A program made the translations under genes and the position numbers. Of a stretch of 64,000 bases of DNA, positions 42,311 to 51,446 are shown in pieces; within the stretch, counting starts at the first letter, position 1; every line of letters begins with the position of its first letter. The DNA comes from Acidobacteriota bacterium (GTDB taxonomy: Bacteria > Acidobacteriota > Terriglobia > UBA7540), in assembly GCA_021838785.1 (NCBI GenBank), contig JAKCCV010000013.1:1-64000 (forward strand), given 5' to 3'. The notes under the pieces were generated by a model. The model made no database searches. It saw only the letters and a program-made list of their open reading frames with translations, and had not been told where the DNA came from.

Positions 42311-44047
42311 TTAGCGGAGGACCGTCGCGTAGAAGGTGTTGCGTCCGGTGCGCAAATCCTTTCCGTAAGTGAGGATGACGTGAAGGCCGGTGAGAACGCG
42401 AAGGCGGCCCTCCGCGCCCGTATCCCAAAGCCAATGCCGCGAGCCAAAGAGTCCCGACTCGCCGGTAATGCGGCCTGTGTCAAGGAAGGGTCCCAGCTTG
42501 ACCTGGAACCAAGGACTGCGATAAACGTTCTTGCGAATCTCCCAGTTCGACAAAAAATAATCACGGCCCAGCGGAGCGCTGCCCTTCATGCCGTCGTGGG
42601 TGCCGATGTGGGCACGCAGCGGCAAATTGTTATCGCGCTCAAGGCCCAAGATAAAAAGCTCATCCAAGGGAACGGTTCCGGAGATGCCGCCCACGTGGAC
42701 GGTTTCTGTGATCTCATCATCCGCGCCCTGAGCGTGGGGAAACCACACGGCGCCAAGAGATGCCTCCGCTCTTGCGTAAAGATGCGAGGGCGATGTGAAC
42801 ATTTTTCCCAACTGAACGGCAGCCCTGGAATTGAGTCGCAGCCGACGCCCCGGCCAGTCGAGGAGCACGGTGTTCATGCCAAGCCGATATTGCAAAGAAA
42901 AACTGCTCGTGAAGGCGGCATTGTGGCTGAGGTCGGAGAGGCCGAAGTTGCCGAAGGTTCTTCGCTCGAGAGAAACGCCGGTGCCCAAGCTCCATCGAGC
43001 GCCAATAATGGAATGAAGGTCGGCTCCCACGGCCCAGCGGCGCAATTTCAAATCCGTGAGCGCGGGGCCATGCTGGTGAAGCGTGGTGGCCAGGTCCCAA
43101 TTCTCGTCGCGGACGTCGGCGTACGCGCGGGCGCGCCAAGCCGGATCGCCGTGAAGTGGAGCAGAAAGCGCCACGTGCAGCCGTCGCTTCTGCGGGTCCC
43201 AACGGACCAGCGAAGTCAGATTGATGGCGCGATGCTCTATATCGTAGAAATCAGGATAGAGCGTGTCATAGGGAACGCCGCTCACGAGGCCGAGAAGGCC
43301 CTCGAGCCGGCTGCTGCCCAAACCATCCCGCTCTGCGGCTCGAAAATCGAGATCATAAGCGGCGCGGGTTTCCTGGGGCGCGGCAGGTACAAGGTCAAAA
43401 CGAAAGCGCGGGAAAATGCCGAGCTGCGCGAGGCGAGCTCGGGATAGTTGAAGGGCGCTCAATTCAAGAACACTTGCGGGAGAAAAAACGAAGGCGCGAT
43501 CCAATAGCTCCGGATCTATACGAAGCGACGGCGACGTATGAACTTGACCGATCTTTGGCTCACCCGCGCGGTTCCAGTATTTGAGCGCGCCGTCGAGGTT
43601 GTGCTGTAAAAAGTAGATGGTTCCCAAGAACTCGTTGGCGTAATGGTCCTGAGGGTCCACGCGCAGGGCGCGCCGCAGTTCGGATCGGGCAACGCGATAG
43701 TTTTTCTGCAGAAAGGCAATCCCAGCGAGTTCAACCGGGAAGCGTTTGTCTTTGGGAAACCTCTGCTGGCCGGATAAAAGCAACCCTCGCGCCGCATGGA
43801 GCCGGCCAAGGCGCGCCAAGGCCATGCCCCGATAGAAAAGCAGGTCCGCCGGAAGGTTGGGAGAATTTGGGATCTGGTCCAGAAGGGCTTGCCAACGGCC
43901 CTGTTTGTAAAGTTCTCGCACGTGGGCGGGCGTGGCCCCCTCGCGCCGCGTTTGGGCGCGTAATCCGCTCGGGCCAAGAAGGAGCAAGCTGAGAAGAATA
44001 AGGCGCGTAACGCCGCCGGTTAATGGGGGAGGGCCAAGAGCGTCCAA
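42311..44047 (-). CDS. Outer-membrane protein with TPR repeats and a C-terminal beta-barrel
   Basis: 578 residues from a TTG at 44047, overlapping the peptidase gene by 28 bp. A hydrophobic segment (LILLSLLLLGPSG) forms a signal peptide. Residues about 40-165 carry three TPR-like helical pairs (LYKQGRWQALLDQIPN, ALARLGRLHAARGLLL, YANEFLGTIYFLQHNLDGAL). The remaining 380 residues alternate polar and hydrophobic positions with many aromatic and arginine residues (FRFDLVPAAP, YDLDFRAAERDGLG, LSAPLHGDPAWRARAY), as in outer-membrane barrels. It follows a C39 peptidase and a PA2779-like protein, so it may form the outer-membrane part of an export or processing system. The function is unassigned. 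Confidence 0.6.
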   Translation of the reverse strand: MDALGPPPLTGGVTRLILLSLLLLGPSGLRAQTRREGATPAHVRELYKQGRWQALLDQIPNSPNLPADLLFYRGMALARLGRLHAARGLLLSGQQRFPKDKRFPVELAGIAFLQKNYRVARSELRRALRVDPQDHYANEFLGTIYFLQHNLDGALKYWNRAGEPKIGQVHTSPSLRIDPELLDRAFVFSPASVLELSALQLSRARLAQLGIFPRFRFDLVPAAPQETRAAYDLDFRAAERDGLGSSRLEGLLGLVSGVPYDTLYPDFYDIEHRAINLTSLVRWDPQKRRLHVALSAPLHGDPAWRARAYADVRDENWDLATTLHQHGPALTDLKLRRWAVGADLHSIIGARWSLGTGVSLERRTFGNFGLSDLSHNAAFTSSFSLQYRLGMNTVLLDWPGRRLRLNSRAAVQLGKMFTSPSHLYARAEASLGAVWFPHAQGADDEITETVHVGGISGTVPLDELFILGLERDNNLPLRAHIGTHDGMKGSAPLGRDYFLSNWEIRKNVYRSPWFQVKLGPFLDTGRITGESGLFGSRHWLWDTGAEGRLRVLTGLHVILTYGKDLRTGRNTFYATVLR

Positions 44048-44562
44048 TATCCTGTCGCCTTCCAGCGTTTTTCAAGCCTTGGCCAGTCCATCTTCAGGAG
44101 CTTCCGCCGCGCCGGATCATTCACGAGGACCACATTCTCAGCCGGATCAATCCCTGCAACGACCACGTAATGCAACGGGCCGGAGCCCCTCGTCGGGCCC
44201 AGAGCGACAATAAGCGGTCGGCCGCGGGCCAAATCATGCGCCAAGGCACGCCAGTTCCCTCTAAAGGCGTAGGCGGCAAAACCATTTTGGTGGAAATAGC
44301 GCGACATGGCGTCCGCATAAATCCCGTGCGCGGAGCGGCTGTAGAGCTCGCGCATGATGCGGGCGGGATTGGAGGCTGGAGATCGGCTAGTGCCCAACTG
44401 CCGCTGCCAATATTGCATGACCATCGAAATACAGGCGGCGCCGCAAGCGTCCCGAGTCTGTCGGACGAAGGGAACATTGAGCCAACATCCGGCCGACTCA
44501 ATCCGCGCACGTAGGGGTAGCGCGAATAAGGTAAGCAAGATAACGCTGGCAGGGTACCTCAT
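44020..44562 (-). CDS. Secreted C39-family cysteine peptidase (PA2778-like)
   Basis: 180 residues. Signal peptide to about residue 20, then a papain-like C39 fold with the catalytic triad visible: Cys40 in VRQTRDACGAACISM (with Gln35 for the oxyanion hole), His131 in GPLHYVVVAGID, Asp149 in LVNDPA. C39 peptidases usually cut double-glycine leaders of exported peptides inside ABC transporters; here the domain is free-standing and exported, as in Pseudomonas PA2778-type proteins. It lies three bases after the PA2779-like gene and overlaps the TPR/barrel gene. The substrate is unknown. Confidence 0.85.
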   Translation of the reverse strand: MRYPASVILLTLFALPLRARIESAGCWLNVPFVRQTRDACGAACISMVMQYWQRQLGTSRSPASNPARIMRELYSRSAHGIYADAMSRYFHQNGFAAYAFRGNWRALAHDLARGRPLIVALGPTRGSGPLHYVVVAGIDPAENVVLVNDPARRKLLKMDWPRLEKRWKATGYWTLLALPH

Positions 44563-44565
44563 GAG

Positions 44566-44973
44566 CTAGGAAACAAAAATGATGGTCACCAAGAGCGCCG
44601 CTCCCAGCGCGATTAAGATATACGTGATTTGCTGGTTGGTCAGAGCCCCCGCCGCGAAATTGTTCTGAATCTTCTGGGTTTCGGCAGCGAGGCGCGCCAA
44701 CTGTTGATGACTGAGGGTGGGAATGGCCTTCTGAATTTCGACGGGATTGAGATGAGCTTTTTTGAAGGCTCTTCGTGCGAGCGGAGAGGAGAAGAATTTT
44801 TCCACTTGGGTAAGTTGGGTTTGTCGCTGACGAGCGGAGGCCTGCGCTGCTTGGTGGAGCCGAGAGACGCTGACTAAATGATTGGAAGCGCGCGCGGCCG
44901 CAGGTGCGCCCAAAACGCAAATCCAAACCACAAAAAGAAGAAGAACGGGAACGCGGCGACGAGAAAAGGGCAT
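44566..44973 (-). CDS. PA2779-like small membrane protein
   Basis: 135 residues from the ATG at 44973 (GAGG eight bases upstream). A signal peptide or first helix (VPVLLLFVVWICVLGAPAAA) is followed by a charged helical body with RRAFKKAHLNPVEIQKAIPT and LSHQQLARLAAE, then a C-terminal transmembrane helix (YILIALGAALLVTIIFV). This is the layout of PA2779-family proteins, which are found beside PA2778-type C39 peptidases. Its partner is directly downstream. The helical body could be the peptidase's substrate or its membrane adaptor; function is not established. Confidence 0.7.
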   Translation of the reverse strand: MPFSRRRVPVLLLFVVWICVLGAPAAARASNHLVSVSRLHQAAQASARQRQTQLTQVEKFFSSPLARRAFKKAHLNPVEIQKAIPTLSHQQLARLAAETQKIQNNFAAGALTNQQITYILIALGAALLVTIIFVS

Positions 44974-45143
44974 AGCCATCACCTCATGTGTGAAGTTGTC
45001 CCCTCTCATTGCGATTCTAAGTTAAAGGAGGGATTCGGGCAAGCACAATGTTTGAAGTGGATGAGTTCGCCATGAACTAGATTGATATAGGGGGTCGAGG
45101 GAAGATCAAATGCTCAGCCCTGGTTGAGCTGCGCCGCCGGCAA

Positions 45144-45935
45144 CTAATAAATGCCTTTAATCCAGCCGCCGTCCACGGCGAGAGAAGCTCCGTTGATGTA
45201 GCTGGCGCGCTCAGAGGCCAGAAAAGCTACTGCACTGGCAAATTCTTCCGGCAGACCAAGCCGATGCAAAGGAATTTGGTCGGCCCATCGAGTTTGGATG
45301 GCACTGGCCTCCACCCCTTCGGCGGCCGCCATCTTTTCCGAAAGCTGGGCCAGCCGGTCTGTCAGCGTATATCCGGGGCAAACGCTGTTCACCAAAACGT
45401 TGTCCTGAGCATATTCGTTGGCCAGGGATTTTATTAACCCGCTAACGGCAGAGCGGATGGAATTGGAAAGGATCAGACGATCAATCGGCTGCTTCACGGA
45501 GGCTGAGGTGATGGCAATAAAGCGACCCCATCGCTGCTTTTGCATGAGCGGCAAAACTTCACGCGCAAAGTGGATGCAACTCATAAGGTTGAGTTCGACG
45601 GCGGCGCGCCAATCCTCCAGGGTGGTTTCGGCAAAGGTTTTGGCGGGAGGGCCGCCCGCATTGGTGACGCAAATGTCCACTCCTCCAAACTCCCGTCGCG
45701 TGCGTTCCACAAATTGGCTCACCTGTTCCGCATGTCGAACGTCCACGGTTTGGGCAAGAACTCGGACGCCTGTTTGAGCGCGGATTTCCTCTGCCGTAGC
45801 AAAAAGGGTGGATTCACCGCGAGCGCATAAGGCCAGCTTGGCCCCTTCCATGGCCAAAGCCTTGGCGACGGCTTTGCCCAATCCTTTACTCGATGCGGCG
45901 ACTATCGCCACCTTGTCATGGAGGCCAAGATCCAC
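45144..45935 (-). CDS. SDR-family protein with an altered active site
   Basis: 263 residues with a Rossmann fold: IVAASSKGLGKAVAKALA in place of TGxxxGIG, NAGGPPA for NAG, and ITSASVKQP where Ser144 is conserved. The YxxxK position reads Ser157-Asn-Ser-Ile-Arg161, so both the catalytic Tyr and Lys are replaced. This agrees with a subgroup of FabG-like proteins that keep this SNxxR form. It may use a different chemistry or have only a binding role. Encoded three bases after the cupin gene, hence co-transcribed. Confidence 0.82.
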   Translation of the reverse strand: MDLGLHDKVAIVAASSKGLGKAVAKALAMEGAKLALCARGESTLFATAEEIRAQTGVRVLAQTVDVRHAEQVSQFVERTRREFGGVDICVTNAGGPPAKTFAETTLEDWRAAVELNLMSCIHFAREVLPLMQKQRWGRFIAITSASVKQPIDRLILSNSIRSAVSGLIKSLANEYAQDNVLVNSVCPGYTLTDRLAQLSEKMAAAEGVEASAIQTRWADQIPLHRLGLPEEFASAVAFLASERASYINGASLAVDGGWIKGIY

Positions 45936-45938
45936 GGC

Positions 45939-46289
45939 TTACCCCCTTCTCAAATAATCGTCCTGTCCGCTGAGCCAATCCGCGCGCACTGGGCTGAAGA
46001 TATCCAAGCTGAGCGTGTCTTGGAGCGCCGTGGCGCCGTGCGGCACATTCGGGGGCAAAAGCAAGACCTCACCCGCTCGCACCACGATTTCCTGATTGCC
46101 CACTTCAAATTTGAGCGCGCCCGAAAGCACACAGGAAATTTGCTCGCTTTCGTGAAAATGAGTGGGAACCTCGGCGCCTTCGGCCAGGGAAATCTGGGCA
46201 ACGGTAAGTTTTCGCCCGGAGATAACCTTGCGCCATAGCTTGGGATTCAACTGCTCTTTTTGGATAGAGTCCCAGGTGTAGAGTTCCAC
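45939..46289 (-). CDS. Small single-domain cupin protein
   Basis: 116 residues forming one cupin barrel: PTHFHESEQISCVLSG carries the first metal motif (two His and Glu) and PPNVPHGATAL carries the last His. The start is GTG at 46289 with GGAGG seven bases upstream. Small cupins of this size often act on, or sense, small organic acids or sugars. It is the first gene of a pair with the SDR; substrate unknown. Confidence 0.8.
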   Translation of the reverse strand: MELYTWDSIQKEQLNPKLWRKVISGRKLTVAQISLAEGAEVPTHFHESEQISCVLSGALKFEVGNQEIVVRAGEVLLLPPNVPHGATALQDTLSLDIFSPVRADWLSGQDDYLRRG

Positions 46290-46687
46290 GGTTAACCCTC
46301 CCCGCCATGTGAAGTCACGATATTGTACATGTTCAGGCCGGTCGCGGGTAGATGAATTACAGGGCGGTGGAGTGCCCGCACGGCTGGAGGGAAGGTCGGT
46401 TTACCGGAGCGCGAGTCGCCAGCCTCACGGGGATGCAAGGCCTCTGTTCGGGTCGAATAAGCCTGACCGGCACCGGCAGCGAGTACGATCTATCCTCCAT
46501 GAAATCAATGAGATACGCAACGTCTGGCCCTTGAGGCGTGATTCTCGAAACGGCCTATCGAGCCAAGGCTTGCCAATTTCTCAACCGTATGATAAATTGT
46601 TTGCAACCTTCGTAGTCTCAAAATCATCTGAAGCAACGGGCTTATTAATAGGAGGTCGCCCGATACGAACTTATGAAAGGGATACCA
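46290..46687. other. Divergent intergenic region before the DksA-type gene
   Basis: About 400 bases with no gene. It must hold promoters in both directions. The clearest element is the GGAGG at the start of the cupin gene; no convincing -35/-10 pair was recognised for the plus-strand gene. Confidence 0.4.
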
Positions 46688-47038
46688 ATGGCAACTAGTA
46701 CAAAATCACAGAAGAACGCCTATCGGTCGCTCCTGCTGAAGAAGCGGCAGGAAATTATGGACTACGCGCGGCGAGGGCCGGAAGCTCTGGCTACGAGTGT
46801 TCAGTCTCCCGATGACATTGAGGTTGCCGTGGGGACACTGGTGCAGCACGTTACGGCGGCAGCCGCCGACTTACGCAGCCGCGAACTCCGGGAAATTGAC
46901 AACGCCCTCGAGCGCATTGCCGGTGGTACCTACGGCGAATGTGAAGCTTGCGGAGAGCCGATATCTCCGGCGCGGCTCAAAGCCCTCCCCTGGGCGCGTT
47001 TCTGCCTTTCCTGCCAAGAGAAGCAATCCCGCAATTAA
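46688..47038 (+). CDS. TraR/DksA-family zinc-finger protein
   Basis: 116 residues from the ATG at 46688. A long coiled helix pair (LLLKKRQEIMDYARR to LRSRELREIDNALERI) is followed by the C4 zinc finger CEACGEPISPARLKALPWARFCLSCQ near the C-terminus, as in DksA/TraR and CarD-independent RNA polymerase modulators. Such proteins enter the secondary channel of RNA polymerase; the acidic coiled-coil tip residues of true DksA are not obvious, so its exact role is open. It stands alone, followed by a nested hairpin. Confidence 0.88.
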   Translation: MATSTKSQKNAYRSLLLKKRQEIMDYARRGPEALATSVQSPDDIEVAVGTLVQHVTAAAADLRSRELREIDNALERIAGGTYGECEACGEPISPARLKALPWARFCLSCQEKQSRN

Positions 47039-47044
47039 TTCTCT

Positions 47045-47084
47045 TCGCCTTCCGTTGCGGCTCCGCTGAGCCGCCGAGAGGCGA
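47045..47084 (+). terminator. Nested hairpin after the DksA-type gene
   Basis: TCGCCT (47045-47050) pairs with AGGCGA (47079-47084), and inside it GCGGCT (47057-47062) pairs with AGCCGC (47069-47074). It begins seven bases past the stop codon at 47038. No T-run follows, so termination would be weak or factor-dependent. Confidence 0.4.
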
Positions 47085-47280
47085 GGTGTGTCTTGTGGGT
47101 TTGCCGCTCATCATCGCGTAACTCCGCGAGTTGGCCGTTGCGCGGCGCTTTGCACTCCCGCTTCGCCTCGATTGACGTTGTGGAACCATCCGTTTTCGAG
47201 TAAATTTCCCTATTCACTTCTCCACGCATGTGGCAGTGCGTGAGCGTGGAAGCGTCATCTAACCGTTTAAGGGAGCCAAG

Positions 47281-48435
47281 ATGGTCATCACGTCAGTCGA
47301 GCCTCTTGTTCTGGGGACAAGCTGGCGCAACTTAATTTTTCTCAAGGTCAAAACGGACGAAGGCCTTACCGGCATCGGCGAATGCACGCTTCAGAACCGT
47401 GAAGAGGGTGTCTTGGGATATCTCCAAGGCGCTGTGCGACGGCACGTCCTCGGCTCCGATCCTTTCAACATCGAAGATTTGTGGATGCGCATGTATCGGA
47501 ACGAATTTTGGCGCAATGGCGCCATTGCCACTACCGTCATGAGCGGCCTTGAAATCGCCTGCTGGGACATTGTCGGCAAAGCTTGCGGCCAACCGGTATG
47601 GAAAATCCTGGGTGGCAGGTGCCATGAAAAGATCAAAGCCTACGCCAACGCCTGGTACACCGTGGAGCGTAAGCCGGAAGAGTTCGCCAAGCGGGTCAAA
47701 GTGGTGCTCGATAAAGGGTATAAGGCGCTCAAGGTGGATCCGTTTGGTCCCGGGGCACTCGAACTCTCGCGGCAGGAAAAGGTTCGCTCCATCGAGTTGG
47801 TGGCGGCCATTCGGGAAGCGGTCGGTCCCGATGTCGAGATCTTTATCGAGATGCACGGCCGCTTTAGTGCCTCGACCGCCATTGAGTTGGCTCGCATGTT
47901 GGAGCCTTATCATCCCGGCTGGATCGAGGAGCCTTGCCCGCCCGAAGACATTCCATCGCTTCGCAAGGTGGCCGAGCACGTCCATCTGCCCGTGGCCACG
48001 GGCGAGCGTTATTTCACGCGCTACGCTTTTCGCGAGGTGCTGGAGTCGGGTGCGCCCGATATCATTCAGGCTGATCCGCTTCACGCGGGCGGGATTTTGG
48101 AGATGAAGAAAATCGCCGCCATGGCCGACGTTCGCTCCATGCTTATGGCCCCGCACAACTCGAATGGCCCTGTCTGCACCGCAGCCTGCGTCCACTTTGA
48201 TTTTTGCACGACCAACGTCAAGGTGCAGGAGTGCTTTGACGACTTCTCCGAGTCTTGGGTCGTGGAGGCGGTGCCGGGGACGCCACGTCCGCGGGACGGC
48301 TATTTCTATCCGCCGCAAAAGCCGGGCCTTGGCGTGGAACTGAATGAGGATCTGATCAAGGAACATCCGTGCAAGGAAGGATTTTTTAACATGTGGCAGG
48401 AGGACTGGCATATGCGCCAGTTCGCCAAAAGCTGA
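47281..48435 (+). CDS. Enolase-superfamily (mandelate racemase/galactonate dehydratase-like) sugar acid dehydratase
   Basis: 384 residues. N-terminal capping domain then a modified TIM barrel with metal ligands in IEMHGRF, WIEEPCP and TGERYF, the strand GYKALKVDPFG, and the His of MAPHNSNGP. The stretch from EMHGRF through LEPYHPGWIEEP to GERYFTRYAFREVLESG aligns best with D-galactonate dehydratase-type enzymes, which dehydrate sugar acids. The substrate could be galactonate or a related acid. It is preceded by AAGGGAG and followed by a beta-galactosidase gene, which fits galactose catabolism. Precise specificity is inference. Confidence 0.82.
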   Translation: MVITSVEPLVLGTSWRNLIFLKVKTDEGLTGIGECTLQNREEGVLGYLQGAVRRHVLGSDPFNIEDLWMRMYRNEFWRNGAIATTVMSGLEIACWDIVGKACGQPVWKILGGRCHEKIKAYANAWYTVERKPEEFAKRVKVVLDKGYKALKVDPFGPGALELSRQEKVRSIELVAAIREAVGPDVEIFIEMHGRFSASTAIELARMLEPYHPGWIEEPCPPEDIPSLRKVAEHVHLPVATGERYFTRYAFREVLESGAPDIIQADPLHAGGILEMKKIAAMADVRSMLMAPHNSNGPVCTAACVHFDFCTTNVKVQECFDDFSESWVVEAVPGTPRPRDGYFYPPQKPGLGVELNEDLIKEHPCKEGFFNMWQEDWHMRQFAKS

Positions 48436-48587
48436 TGTATTCGGCGCAGCCCGCCGGGGAATCCAGGCAGGGATTTCTCATTGAGGCGCAAGGGCGGTTG
48501 CGAGGGCCGTGGGAGATGCTGCTCTCGGTCGGGTGAGTGGCGCCGAGAGGGTCCGGTTGCAAAATGCGTGATGGCGAGGAGTAGCTT

Positions 48588-51380
48588 ATGAAATCATCTC
48601 GACGACGTTTTCTCCAATCCACCTTGGTGGCTCCGTGGGCCGCGCAGCTTGGCGGCCTGGAGTTATGGGGCGAGCCGCTCGCGCCGCCCGGCCCGGTTCA
48701 CTTTTCCAATCCCGATATCATTCGGTACGACTCGCACTGTTTTACCATCCACGGCCAGGACACAGTGATTCACAGCGGCTCTTTTCATTACTGTCGCTGC
48801 CCCGAGGCGCTTTGGCGGGACCGCCTGCTCAAGTTCAAGCGGGCCGGATTCAATGCGGTGATGACCTATGTCTTTTGGAACTACCACGAGCCGGTAAAAG
48901 GTCAGTGTGATTTGAGCGCCTTCGAGGCCTATGTTCGGCTGGTTCAGGAGGTGGGCCTTTGGCTGATTGCACGTCCTGGCCCTTACGTTTGCGCGGAATG
49001 GGACGATGGCGGGTTCCCGCACTGGGTTGCAGCCATGCGTTTCCCCTTGCGCAGCGACAACCCGGAAAGTGTCAAAACCTCCCAGCATTGGTTCAATGAG
49101 GTTCTGCCCGTCATTCGCCGCCACCAAATTACCCGCGGCGGCCCCATTATCACCATGCAGATCGAAAATGAGTACAACTACTGGCAGGGAGTTTCAAACG
49201 CCCAAAAGCGTGCTTATATTACAGCCCTTGCCGAAATGGCTTGGAATGCGGGCATTGATATTCCGCTTTTCACGTGCTGGACGAAGCAAGCCCGGGAAAA
49301 TAATTATCCCGCCATGGCTCAGATTATGGACTCTTGCAATTTTTATCCCCGCTGGAACATTTTCCCGGTGGTTCCTCGGTCGCTCGAAACGCTTCGCCGG
49401 CAGGAACCCGATTCGCCCCTTCAAGTCACCGAGTTGCAAGGCGGCTGGTTCGCCCGTTTTGGCGGCAAGCTTTCCGTGGAGCAGGAGGGCGTCAGTGCCG
49501 CTCAACTCAACCTGTTGACCAAAGTCGTGCTGGAGCAGGGCGTCACTTCCTACAACTACTATATGGGCTTCGGAGGAACGAATTTCGATTGGGCGGCCAA
49601 AACGATTACCACCACCTACGATTACGCCGCGCCGATTCGCGAGCCGGGGGGATTGTGGGAAAAATATTACGCGGCGCGCGGCATCGCCGAGTTTCTCAAC
49701 CTCTACGGCGACGTTCTCACCCGCGCCGAAGCGGTCGCGGAAGGATGCTCTTCCACCAATCCTTCCGTCAACGTCAGCCTGCGGCGAAACGGCAAGCGCG
49801 CGGTCGCCTTCGTGCGCATGACCGCGCTCACTCCGCAGAGTTACAAAATGACCTTGCCCGACCCGGCGAGTCCCACCCATCGCGCCATTCAAATTCCTCG
49901 CCAAGGCGAGCTGAGCTTGGCGGCCCGCGACATGAAGATGCTTCCGCTTCAGGTTCCCATCAGCGGCGGCACGTTGCGTTATTCGACGGCTGAAGTGATA
50001 GCCCACGGCTCAAACTTCGACCGCGATTTTCTGATGGTTTACGACGACCCGGGGCACGTCGTGGAAATCGCCTTGGCCACCGATCAGGAGCCGCACGTCG
50101 AAGGTGAGGCCGTCTATCAATACTGGGACAAGGAATACGCCTCGGTTATTTTGGGTGTTCGCGTGGAGAACCAAGAAAGGTTTCTTTGGGTAAATCACCG
50201 CCTCCTGCTTGCCGTGGTGCCGCGCGAGCGGGCCCTGCGCACCTGGGCGCCTGAATTTACAACCCGGCCGCTCGCCACGGCGGCCGAGCACGCACCGAAG
50301 CCCATGCAGGTACCCTGGATTTCCGATGCCGCCCTGTTATTCGACCATGCCACCGGAAAGGAGAGCCTGCGCTCTGACCTTGACTTCCGGCCGGGCGAGC
50401 ACGACCTGACGGTGATTCTGCCGCCTCTGCCGGCCAAATGTCGTGTGGACGGGGTCGAAACGGATTTCCATTACGACCGACATTGGCGCACGGCTCGGCT
50501 ACATCTCAGCACGCCCGCCGTCCCAATGAGCGCCGTGGAGATTGCTTCCGGTCAGTTTTGGGTGGAGCGTTTTGATCCCGGGGTGGGGCAATGGGAAGCG
50601 AGCACCCTCCGCACGCTTGATGGCACCGGTTTGGTGCCTTACGGCTACGTCAAGTACCGTGCCGAGCTTTCCGCCGCAACGGCTTCGGACCATCTCTTCA
50701 TCTCGAGCTACGCCGAGGATGAGCGAAAGGTTTTCCTGAATGGCAAGCTTATCCCGGAGTTATCGAATGCTCAAACCACCGCTCAGGCGGGTTTGGCGAA
50801 CCTGCTCGGTGGCGCAAAGAACAGCGCGCTAGAAATTTCTTACGAAGCATTTGGAACGCCAAATTTTGGCCCCAAACTGGGCGAACTTAAAGGCATCGAG
50901 TCGGTTAAAATCGGCCCCGATTCATCCTCGGCCCGACCCGTTCAGGGGTGGCAAATGGCGCGATTTATGGCGCTGGCGGAGCCGCACGGCCTGAACCCCC
51001 AATGGGCCCAGGTTGACTGGCAGCCCGCCAAGTTCATACCATCCGTCGGGCAGTCAAGCCCCGTGCCCGCCTTTACCTGGTGCAGAGCGGAATTTGAGCT
51101 TCCCAAACTTCCGCCCGAATGGTTTGCCCCGTACCGCCTGACGCTCACGGCGGATTGCGACGCGCTCATTTATCTCAATCGGAAATTCATCGGCCGCTAC
51201 GTGACCAAGGGCCCGCAGGAAGATTTTTATCTTCCGGAGCCGTATCTGAATCTCGGCACTTCCAACACTCTGGTGCTTCTGCTAGCCTACACCGACCATC
51301 CCCGACATCTTCATACCCTGCACGTTTCACCTTATGATGAATTCGTGACTCGCCGGACGCGCATCGAGTTTGAATGGTGA
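48588..51380 (+). CDS. Tat-exported GH35 beta-galactosidase-family protein
   Basis: 930 residues. Twin-arginine leader SSRRRFLQSTLVAPWAAQL. The GH35 catalytic domain follows: SGSFHYCRCPEALWRDRL, NYHEPVKGQCDL, GPYVCAEWDDGGFPHW, acid/base Glu in MQIENEYNYW, and the nucleophile Glu in QVTELQGGWFARF. C-terminal beta-sandwich domains make up the rest. Expected reaction: release of beta-linked galactose from oligo- or polysaccharides in the periplasm. It starts with GAGGAG six bases upstream and lies 150 bp after the dehydratase gene. Unusually long, as are many plant-like GH35 proteins. Confidence 0.9.
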   Translation: MKSSRRRFLQSTLVAPWAAQLGGLELWGEPLAPPGPVHFSNPDIIRYDSHCFTIHGQDTVIHSGSFHYCRCPEALWRDRLLKFKRAGFNAVMTYVFWNYHEPVKGQCDLSAFEAYVRLVQEVGLWLIARPGPYVCAEWDDGGFPHWVAAMRFPLRSDNPESVKTSQHWFNEVLPVIRRHQITRGGPIITMQIENEYNYWQGVSNAQKRAYITALAEMAWNAGIDIPLFTCWTKQARENNYPAMAQIMDSCNFYPRWNIFPVVPRSLETLRRQEPDSPLQVTELQGGWFARFGGKLSVEQEGVSAAQLNLLTKVVLEQGVTSYNYYMGFGGTNFDWAAKTITTTYDYAAPIREPGGLWEKYYAARGIAEFLNLYGDVLTRAEAVAEGCSSTNPSVNVSLRRNGKRAVAFVRMTALTPQSYKMTLPDPASPTHRAIQIPRQGELSLAARDMKMLPLQVPISGGTLRYSTAEVIAHGSNFDRDFLMVYDDPGHVVEIALATDQEPHVEGEAVYQYWDKEYASVILGVRVENQERFLWVNHRLLLAVVPRERALRTWAPEFTTRPLATAAEHAPKPMQVPWISDAALLFDHATGKESLRSDLDFRPGEHDLTVILPPLPAKCRVDGVETDFHYDRHWRTARLHLSTPAVPMSAVEIASGQFWVERFDPGVGQWEASTLRTLDGTGLVPYGYVKYRAELSAATASDHLFISSYAEDERKVFLNGKLIPELSNAQTTAQAGLANLLGGAKNSALEISYEAFGTPNFGPKLGELKGIESVKIGPDSSSARPVQGWQMARFMALAEPHGLNPQWAQVDWQPAKFIPSVGQSSPVPAFTWCRAEFELPKLPPEWFAPYRLTLTADCDALIYLNRKFIGRYVTKGPQEDFYLPEPYLNLGTSNTLVLLLAYTDHPRHLHTLHVSPYDEFVTRRTRIEFEW

Positions 51381-51446
51381 AAAGAAGTCGGTGGATCGGC
51401 GAACGGGGCCGCCGGGCGTGCGGGCGCACCGTAGCTTCCGAGGAAA

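Noticed and set aside
42206-43447. 413-residue plus-strand open frame opposite the TPR/barrel gene
   Set aside because: Composition is that of an antisense shadow; the minus-strand frame has a signal peptide and TPR helices.
47332-48411. 359-residue minus-strand frame opposite the enolase-superfamily gene
   Set aside because: Antisense shadow; the plus-strand gene has all metal ligands in place.
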